This document shows, piece by piece, positions 56,481-62,523 of a stretch of 62,523 bases of DNA. The stretch is from positions 1-62,523 of the forward strand of contig CALJHX010000001.1 in assembly GCA_937770485.1 (NCBI GenBank), written 5' to 3'. A program made the translations under genes and the position numbers. A model generated the notes under the pieces. It was not told where the DNA came from, made no database searches, and saw only the letters and a program-made list of their open reading frames with translations. Position 1 is the first letter of the stretch. The number at the start of each line of letters is the position of its first letter. The DNA is from an uncultured Verrucomicrobiae bacterium (lineage in GTDB: Bacteria > Verrucomicrobiota > Verrucomicrobiia > Limisphaerales > UBA1096).

Positions 56481-56650
56481 ACTTGCCCGGATGCCTCGGC
56501 GCTGACGAAAATCACGGCATCAGCGGTGGCGACTCCAGTTACGCGGGCTTGCTTTGGCATAATGGGCTGCTCTGGATCGGCTATTACAGCAGTCACTCGG
56601 GAAAGACCTCCATCTATTTGGCCAAGGCCAAAATAGCCGGTTTGAAGTAA
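56477..56650 (+). pseudogene. C-terminal fragment of a sialidase/BNR-like protein
   Basis: A 57-codon frame starting at a GTG overlapping the MlrC stop: GGDSSYAGLLWHNGLLWIGY, then YSSHSGKTSIYLAKAKI. This matches the closing blade of secreted BNR/sialidase-type propellers, whose remaining several hundred residues are absent. It looks like a deletion remnant fused to the MlrC gene end. Confidence 0.6.
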
Positions 56651-56704
56651 TTTCAAACCCCAGCCGCTCTTGTAAAAAAAGACATTCGAGGCTAATTATG
56701 CCGC

Positions 56705-59068
56705 GTGAACCGCACTCTGACTTTGTTCGCCTCGGTGTTCGCGGTGGCTTTTTCGACGACGGCTGCTGAGACGCCCGTGGACTTTTCGCGGGAAATCCTC
56801 CCCATCCTCTCGAATAAATGTTTCGTCTGCCACGGGCCGGACTCGAGGAAGGAGGATCTGCTGCGGCTCGACTCGTTCGAGGGCGCAACGAGCGATCTCG
56901 GCGGCTACAGGGCAGTCGATCCCGGTGACTTGGCCAAGAGCGAAATCATCGCCCGCATCCACGACGCGGACGACCCCATGCCGCCGGAGGATGCCGAGAA
57001 ACAACTCACCGCCGCCGAGCGGGCGCTGCTCAAGCGCTGGGTGTTGCAGGGCGGCGGCTACACCGAGCACTGGGCGTTCGTGCCGCCAACCAGGCCAACG
57101 CCGCCCAGCCAGGATCACCCCATCGATGCGTTCATTGAGAATCAATTCACCGGCGACATCGACTTCGCCGCCGAGGCGGACAAGCCGACGCTCGCCCGGC
57201 GGCTCGCGCTCGTGCTGACCGGCCTGCCGCCGTCGCCGGAGTTGCTCCAGTCGTTTTTGGACGACGGCAGCTCGAACGCCTACGAGCAGTTGGTCGAGCG
57301 GCTTCTCGCCGATCCGCGTTACGGCGAGCACCAGGCGCGCTACTGGCTCGACGCCGTGCGCTACGGCGACACGCACGGGCTGCACCTCGACAACAAACGC
57401 GGCATCTACCCGTACCGCGACTGGGTCGTGCGCGCGCTCAACCGCAACCAGCCACTCGACGAGTTCATCGAGTGGCAGTTGGCCGGCGACCTGTTGCCGG
57501 AACCGACGATGGAGCAGCGCATCGCCACCGGCTACGTGCGGATGAACCCCACCACCGCCGAGGGTGGCGTGATCCCGGCGGAGTTTCAGGCCAAGAACAA
57601 CTTCGACCGCACCGAGACGCTCGGCACGGTGTTCCTCGGCATGACGATGCTCTGTTCGCGTTGCCACACGCACAAGTACGATCCCATCGAGCAGACCGAG
57701 TACTACCGGCTGCTCGCGTTTTTCAACAACACCGCCGAGGGGCCGCTTGACGGCAACAAGTACGACTATGCACCCACGCTGAAGGTGCCGGCCGACCAAG
57801 CGGCGTGGAATGACTGGACGCATCTCGAGTCGGCGCGCGACCGGTTGTTGGCTAAGGCCGGGGCCAAGCCGGGTGAGTCGCTCGCCGACTTGGCCAAGCC
57901 GGAGGGCCGCCTGGCCAAGCTTGGTTTGCAGGCCGAGGCCGGGCAACTCATCAAGCAACGCACCGACGCCACGGCCAGGTTCACCACCACGCTCGTCGCC
58001 AGGGACTTGGCCAAGCCGCGCAAAACCCGGCTGCTCGATCGCGGCGAGTACAACCTGCCCACCGGTGAGCCGTTGCAGCCGGACGTGCTCAAGGCGATGA
58101 ATCCCTTCCCTGAGGGCGCACCGCGCAACCGGCTTGGCCTGGCCAGGTGGCTCACCAGCCGCGAGCAACCTGTCGTCTCCCGTGTGCTGGTCAACCGCAT
58201 CTGGCAGCGTGTCTTCGGCGCGGGACTGGTCCGCACGCCGGAGGATTTTGGCCTGCAGGGGCAGCAGCCGACCCACCCGGAGTTGCTCGACTGGCTGGCC
58301 GTCGAGTTGCACGACAGCGGCTGGGATCTCAAGCACATGTTGCGGCTGATGGTGAACAGCCGCACCTTCCGCCAAGGCTCCGCGCTGCGCGACGGCGTGA
58401 ACGATCCCGAGAACAAACTCTGGGCTCGCGGCCCGCACTACCGGCTCGACGCCGAGGTGCTGCGCGACATCGCTCTTTGGGCCAGCGGCCTGCTCGACCC
58501 ACACATGGGCGGTGAAGGCGTGAAGCCGTACCAGCCGGCCGGCCTGTGGAAGGCACTCGCCCATCCCGGCAGCAACACGAAAAACTATGTGCGCGACAAC
58601 GGCCAGCGGCTCTACCGCCGCAGCCTCTACGTTTACTGGAAGCGCACCAGCCCGCACCCGATGATGACGCTCTTCGACGCGCCGAGCCGCGAGTCGAGTT
58701 GCGTGCAGCGTTCCCGCACCAACACGCCGCTGCAGGCGCTTGGCCTGCTCAACGAAACCCAGCGCATCGAGATGGCCCGGATGTTCGCCGAGCGTCTGCT
58801 CAAGGAACGCGCCACCGACGCCGAGCGACTCGACCTGCTCTTCACCCTGCTCGCCTGCCGCGAGCCCAGCGCCACCGAGCGCGACGCCTGCGCCCAACTT
58901 TTGAAAACCATGCGCGAACGCTATGCCGCCGCTGAAAAGGACGCCACCAAACTGCTCGAAACCGGCGAAGTGCCCCGGGACAAGTCACTCGACCCCACAA
59001 GCCACGCCGCGTGGACACAACTCTCCGCCACCCTCCTCGCCAGCGACCTGGCGCTGATGATGTTTTGA
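56705..59068 (+). CDS. Planctomycete-type cytochrome c / DUF1549 / DUF1553 protein
   Basis: 787 residues from a GTG at 56705 (VNRTLTLFASVFAVAFSTTAA signal). Cytochrome domain with CFVCH near residue 40, DUF1549 at roughly 135-345 (LTGLPPSPELL, RYWLDAVRYGDTHG, MLCSRCHTHKYDPI), DUF1553 to the end (VVSRVLVNRIWQRVF, TPLQALGLLNETQR). It lacks the LamG insertion of the 1885-4902 relative. Pairs with the DUF1501 gene 20 bp downstream. Contains three GACTTGGCCAAG copies. Confidence 0.93.
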   Translation: MNRTLTLFASVFAVAFSTTAAETPVDFSREILPILSNKCFVCHGPDSRKEDLLRLDSFEGATSDLGGYRAVDPGDLAKSEIIARIHDADDPMPPEDAEKQLTAAERALLKRWVLQGGGYTEHWAFVPPTRPTPPSQDHPIDAFIENQFTGDIDFAAEADKPTLARRLALVLTGLPPSPELLQSFLDDGSSNAYEQLVERLLADPRYGEHQARYWLDAVRYGDTHGLHLDNKRGIYPYRDWVVRALNRNQPLDEFIEWQLAGDLLPEPTMEQRIATGYVRMNPTTAEGGVIPAEFQAKNNFDRTETLGTVFLGMTMLCSRCHTHKYDPIEQTEYYRLLAFFNNTAEGPLDGNKYDYAPTLKVPADQAAWNDWTHLESARDRLLAKAGAKPGESLADLAKPEGRLAKLGLQAEAGQLIKQRTDATARFTTTLVARDLAKPRKTRLLDRGEYNLPTGEPLQPDVLKAMNPFPEGAPRNRLGLARWLTSREQPVVSRVLVNRIWQRVFGAGLVRTPEDFGLQGQQPTHPELLDWLAVELHDSGWDLKHMLRLMVNSRTFRQGSALRDGVNDPENKLWARGPHYRLDAEVLRDIALWASGLLDPHMGGEGVKPYQPAGLWKALAHPGSNTKNYVRDNGQRLYRRSLYVYWKRTSPHPMMTLFDAPSRESSCVQRSRTNTPLQALGLLNETQRIEMARMFAERLLKERATDAERLDLLFTLLACREPSATERDACAQLLKTMRERYAAAEKDATKLLETGEVPRDKSLDPTSHAAWTQLSATLLASDLALMMF

Positions 59069-59087
59069 TGATGCATCCACTCGACTC

Positions 59088-60584
59088 ATGAAGGAACAAA
59101 ACCCAATTCGAGAATCCGAACTGATGATGACGCGGCGACAGTTGTTCGGCCGCGCAGCGCTTGGCCTGGGCACGGCCGCCCTAGCAGACATCATTGGCCC
59201 GGATCTGCTCGCCAACTCCGCTGGCCAAGCGGGCGGCACGCACTTTGCGCCCAAGGCCAAGCGTGTGATTTATCTTTTCATGAGCGGCGGGCCGAGCCAT
59301 CACGATCTCTGGAGTCACAAGCCGAAGATGCGCGAGATGTTCGGGAAGGATCTGCCCGAGCACGTCCGCGACGGCCAGCGCATCACCGGCATGACCGCCG
59401 GACAAAAGACGCTGCCGGTCTGCCCGAGCAAATACAAATACACGAGGCACGATAACAACGACCAGGGCGTGTGGGTCAGCGAGTTGCTGCCGTACACGGC
59501 CCAGGTGGCGAAGGAGCTTTGCGTCGTGCACAGCACCTTCACCGAGGCGATCAACCACGACCCGGCGATCACGTACATCCAGACCGGCAGCCAGGTTCCC
59601 GGCCGGCCCAGCCTCGGCGCCTGGCTCAGCTACGGGCTGGGTCGCGTGAACGAGAACCTGCCGGGCTACGTCGTCATGCACGCTCGCTCCAAGTTCCCCG
59701 AGCAGAGCTTGTTCAACCGGCTTTGGGGAACCGGCTTCATGCCGTCCGAGCATCAAGGCGTGCTGTTGCGCAGCGAGGGCGACCCGGTGTTGTACCTGAA
59801 AAACCCGGCCGGCGTCACCGGCAGGGATCGCCGCGCCCAGCTCGATACGCTGGCCGCGATCAACCAAGCGCATTACAAGCAGTTCGCCGACCCGGAGATT
59901 TTGGCGCGCATCCAGCAGCACGAACTGGCCTACCGCATGCAGACCTCCGTGCCAGAACTGATGGATCTGACGGGCGAGAGTGATGCGACGTTTGAACTGT
60001 ACGGTGAAGAAGCCAAAAGCGCCGGCTCCTTTGCCGCCTGCTGCCTCAACGCCCGCCGACTGGCCGAGCGCGGCGTGCGCAACATCCAGATTTTCCATCG
60101 CGGCTGGGACGCGCACGGCAGCCTGCCCAAGGAACACGAGTCGCAGTGCAAAGACATCGACCAGGCCAGCGCCGCATTGATCACCGACCTCAAGCAGCGG
60201 GGCATGCTCGACGAGACGCTGGTCGTCTGGGGCGGCGAATTTGGCCGCACCGCCTACTGCCAAGGCAAGCTGACCGAGACGAACTACGGGCGCGACCATC
60301 ACCCGCGCTGCTTCACCACCTGGATGGCCGGCGGCGGCATCAAGCCCGGCATCACCTACGGCCGGACTGACGACTACGCATACAACATTGCCGACGCCGA
60401 CGGGAACATGATCCGGCCAACCAAGGACAAGTGGACGCCGGGCACCATGCACATTCACGATCTCAACGCGACCATCCTCAACCAGTTGGGTATCGACCAT
60501 CGGAAACTCACCTACCGATATCAGGGCAGGGACTTCCGCCTGACCGACGTCCACGGCCACGTCATCAAAGACCTCATCGCATGA
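59088..60584 (+). CDS. DUF1501 family Tat-exported protein
   Basis: 498 residues: Tat signal ([16 protein letters not shown]), then [53 protein letters not shown] and terminal [11 protein letters not shown], colinear with the 447-1883 paralogue. Operon partner of the preceding DUF1549 gene. Its stop overlaps the aminotransferase start (ATGA). Confidence 0.93.
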   Translation: MKEQNPIRESELMMTRRQLFGRAALGLGTAALADIIGPDLLANSAGQAGGTHFAPKAKRVIYLFMSGGPSHHDLWSHKPKMREMFGKDLPEHVRDGQRITGMTAGQKTLPVCPSKYKYTRHDNNDQGVWVSELLPYTAQVAKELCVVHSTFTEAINHDPAITYIQTGSQVPGRPSLGAWLSYGLGRVNENLPGYVVMHARSKFPEQSLFNRLWGTGFMPSEHQGVLLRSEGDPVLYLKNPAGVTGRDRRAQLDTLAAINQAHYKQFADPEILARIQQHELAYRMQTSVPELMDLTGESDATFELYGEEAKSAGSFAACCLNARRLAERGVRNIQIFHRGWDAHGSLPKEHESQCKDIDQASAALITDLKQRGMLDETLVVWGGEFGRTAYCQGKLTETNYGRDHHPRCFTTWMAGGGIKPGITYGRTDDYAYNIADADGNMIRPTKDKWTPGTMHIHDLNATILNQLGIDHRKLTYRYQGRDFRLTDVHGHVIKDLIA

Positions 60585-61702
60585 GCAACCCCGGCATTCC
60601 CGCCGCCTTTTCGCCCCCCGATCGCCTCCTGCTTGGCCCCGGGCCAAGCAATGCGGCGCCTTCCGTTTTGAAGGCCATGCAGCGGCCGCTTGTCGGCCAT
60701 CTCGATCCCACTTTTATCGGCATGATGGAGGAGATCAAGTCGATGCTGCGCCATGTGTTCCAGACCGAAAACGAGATGACGTTCCCCGTCAGCGCCACCG
60801 GCAGCGCCGGGATGGAGGCCTGTTTCGTCAATCTACTCGAGCCAGGTGACGAGGTGGTGATCGGTGTCAACGGCGTGTTCGGTGCGCGAATGTGTGACGT
60901 CGCCGAACGCTGCGGTGCCACCGTGAACAGGGTCGAGGCCGAATGGGGCACGATCATCGAGCCGTCAACTATTGCCGCCGCACTTGAGGGTTGCCAACCC
61001 AAGCTTGTGGCAGTTGTTCATGCCGAGACTTCCACCGGCGCGCTCACGCCGGTTGAGGAAATCTCGCGCCTGGCCCACGACGCCGGCGCGTTGTTCCTGC
61101 TCGATACCGTGACGTCGCTTGGCGGCTGCCCGGTGGCCATCGACGCCTGGCAGGTTGATGCCGCATACAGCGGCTCCCAAAAATGCCTGAGCTGCCCACC
61201 GGGTCTGGCGCCGGTTTCGTTCAGCCCACGCGCGATGAACGTCCTCACCAACCGCAAAACCAAGGTGCAGAGCTGGTATCTCGACGTGAATTTTCTTGCC
61301 AGCTACTGGGGCTCGGAGCGCGTGTATCATCACACCGCACCCATTACCATGAACTACGCACTGCACGAGGCGCTGCGTCTGGTCTTGGAGGAAGGCCTCG
61401 AGGCTCGCTGGACCCGGCACCGGCAGGCACACGAAACCCTCAAGGCAGGCTTGGCCAAGCTGGGCCTATCGATCATCTCGCAGGAGGGACATCAGCTTTG
61501 GCAACTCAACGCTGTCGGTGTGCCGGATGGCGCGGACGAAGCTGGTGTGCGCGCTCGCCTACTCAGCGACTTCGGCATCGAGGTGGGTCCCGGCCTCGGC
61601 CCGATGAAGGGCAAAATATGGCGGGTCGGCCTCATGGGCCACAACGCCACCCCGGCCAACGTCAAACGCTTCCTCGACGCGCTTGGCCAATGTCTCGGAT
61701 AA
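60581..61702 (+). CDS. Class V PLP aminotransferase (serine-glyoxylate / alanine-glyoxylate type)
   Basis: 373 residues from an ATG overlapping the DUF1501 stop. [64 protein letters not shown] and the PLP lysine in [16 protein letters not shown] identify the AGXT/serine-pyruvate group. Catalyses amino transfer to glyoxylate or pyruvate in the cytoplasm. Coupling to a secreted DUF1501 gene is unexpected. Confidence 0.9.
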   Translation: MSNPGIPAAFSPPDRLLLGPGPSNAAPSVLKAMQRPLVGHLDPTFIGMMEEIKSMLRHVFQTENEMTFPVSATGSAGMEACFVNLLEPGDEVVIGVNGVFGARMCDVAERCGATVNRVEAEWGTIIEPSTIAAALEGCQPKLVAVVHAETSTGALTPVEEISRLAHDAGALFLLDTVTSLGGCPVAIDAWQVDAAYSGSQKCLSCPPGLAPVSFSPRAMNVLTNRKTKVQSWYLDVNFLASYWGSERVYHHTAPITMNYALHEALRLVLEEGLEARWTRHRQAHETLKAGLAKLGLSIISQEGHQLWQLNAVGVPDGADEAGVRARLLSDFGIEVGPGLGPMKGKIWRVGLMGHNATPANVKRFLDALGQCLG

Positions 61703-61726
61703 GAGCAAGCGCTTGGCCAAGTGGCT

Positions 61727-62523
61727 TCAGTGCATCTCGACGTCGCAGGTGCCGAGCCCGCCCCGGTAGTAGTTGAACTGGACGTTCGGGTGGTCAGCGA
61801 GCAGCGACATCGGCACGCTGCTGTCGGTGATGCCCTTGGAAATCATCAGCGCCGTGAGCCGTTGGCCAAGCGGGTTGTCGTGCGCGCCGGCGTGCCAGAT
61901 GCTGACCTTCTCCGACTGCCATGTTTCGATCGGCCCCACGGTGACGGCGCGTTGCGGCACCATGGTGATGTTGCCGCCGCCAGAGGTGCGGGCGTTTTGC
62001 GCCAGCGTGATCGGGTGCAACTCGACCACGCGCGTGGCGAGTTTGCGGTATTCCTCCGGCGTCAAAGGTGCATCGGCATACTCCCCCTCGCGTCGCAGCG
62101 GATCGTTGAACGCCCAGTGCTTGATGTCGCCCTGGCCACCCTGCATCACCGCGCAGCGAACGCCGTCCCAGCTCTCTCTATAGGCCGTCGTGTCGGCCTT
62201 GGGAAAATGCAGATTTTTCTCCGGCATTGTCTGGCCAGGCGTAATCCGGTCGAAACACAGTTCGCGATCCGCCCGCTCGAACGACAACGGGTGGTCGGTC
62301 GGCACTTCGCGGCCGTCGTCGCCAACCCATTCATCCATGCCCCAGAAATGCGAGTGTTGCAGCGACAAGCCAAGCTCGTTGACCAAGCGGGCGACGAGTG
62401 GCAGTTGCTCGGTCGGCCCGATCGGCCCGCAGATGCCGACCGGATTATCCGCAGTCGCCTCACGCCAGGCATGGATATACTCAAGCGCCTCGGCCAAATA
62501 GAAATCCTCCAGCGTATCGTACA
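61727..62523 (-). CDS. Glucosamine-6-phosphate deaminase / 6-phosphogluconolactonase-family protein (5' end outside window)
   Basis: The minus-strand frame is open to the window edge ([15 protein letters not shown]), so the start is not visible. The visible 265 codons show [34 protein letters not shown] (FxxMDEW/Y motif), [26 protein letters not shown] and [18 protein letters not shown], consistent with the NagB sugar-phosphate deaminase fold. Some usual catalytic motifs differ, so substrate is uncertain. Converges with the aminotransferase. Confidence 0.8.
   Translation of the reverse strand, partial: YDTLEDFYLAEALEYIHAWREATADNPVGICGPIGPTEQLPLVARLVNELGLSLQHSHFWGMDEWVGDDGREVPTDHPLSFERADRELCFDRITPGQTMPEKNLHFPKADTTAYRESWDGVRCAVMQGGQGDIKHWAFNDPLRREGEYADAPLTPEEYRKLATRVVELHPITLAQNARTSGGGNITMVPQRAVTVGPIETWQSEKVSIWHAGAHDNPLGQRLTALMISKGITDSSVPMSLLADHPNVQFNYYRGGLGTCDVEMH

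Noticed and set aside
56696..58897. 733-residue open frame antisense to the DUF1549 gene (also long antisense frames at 59181-60647, 55191-56438, 10072-11229)
   Set aside because: These are mirror frames of GC-rich genes with third-position bias; they lack recognisable domains, and the sense strand encodes well-characterised families.

Overview
The window reads as a Verrucomicrobiota chromosome. The evidence is two cytochrome c/DUF1549/DUF1553 plus DUF1501 gene pairs, Tat-exported secreted enzymes, a secreted sulfatase, PmoA-like and MlrC proteins, and several stand-alone pseudopilins of the FTLIELLVV / H-X9-DG type. These features are shared with Planctomycetes, so the phylum call is inferred from gene content only.

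Two kinds of DNA alternate. The GC-rich backbone (about 1-25 kb and 53.6-62.5 kb) carries core genes: the ligA end, mutS, ltaE, pyrR-pyrB, a lipid kinase, a cobA-hemD fusion, a DUF721 gene, a WecA-like transferase and tRNA-Ser. It also carries secreted catabolic and redox genes: two DUF1549/DUF1501 pairs, PmoA-like, cytochrome c-PA14 plus a propeller protein, sulfatase-FAH-cupin, MlrC, a class V aminotransferase and a NagB-like gene. This backbone is peppered with the palindrome GCTTGGCCAAGC (TTGGCCAA core, roughly thirty by eye). The motif nearly disappears between 25 and 53.6 kb.

The accessory zone (about 25-53.6 kb) is a mosaic. At 27.2-33.5 kb is a compact plus-strand run: a MetE-like protein, a TIM-barrel protein, a DJ-1-like protein, a five-haem cytochrome and a propeller protein. 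At 33.5-40.5 kb is AT-rich DNA with a tightly packed minus-strand operon of a sterol-desaturase-type hydroxylase, a GH3-type acyl-adenylating enzyme, a frameshifted enolase-superfamily epimerase and a small membrane protein. A TIGR02206-type membrane protein lies next to it. At 40.6-47.1 kb is a segment bounded by a direct repeat of about 290 bp that includes the 3' half of tRNA-Thr(CGU), as if an element had integrated there. It holds a PQQ-type propeller gene, a DUF805 gene, a tRNA-Val remnant and a minus-strand array of ankyrin lipoproteins. At 48.3-52.5 kb are glnB and amtB, each with a sigma-54-type promoter, separated by a decayed IS3-family transposase. amtB is flanked by a 60-bp direct repeat.

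The most unusual structure is a family of modular ankyrin-lipoprotein genes between 25 and 47 kb. A near-constant start module (MKHLLLTTIAA...GC) and a near-constant end module (LLRKHGGKTGEELKAEGK) enclose variable bodies, often coupled by ATGA overlaps. Orphan copies of each module sit at the joints between unrelated DNA blocks: at the end of the 27-33.5 kb cluster, in front of the hydroxylase-GH3 operon, and inside the tRNA-Thr repeat. This looks like a cassette array shuffled through its own constant ends. Five genes also carry what appears to be a single extra base; raw reads would be needed to tell real frameshifts from assembly error.
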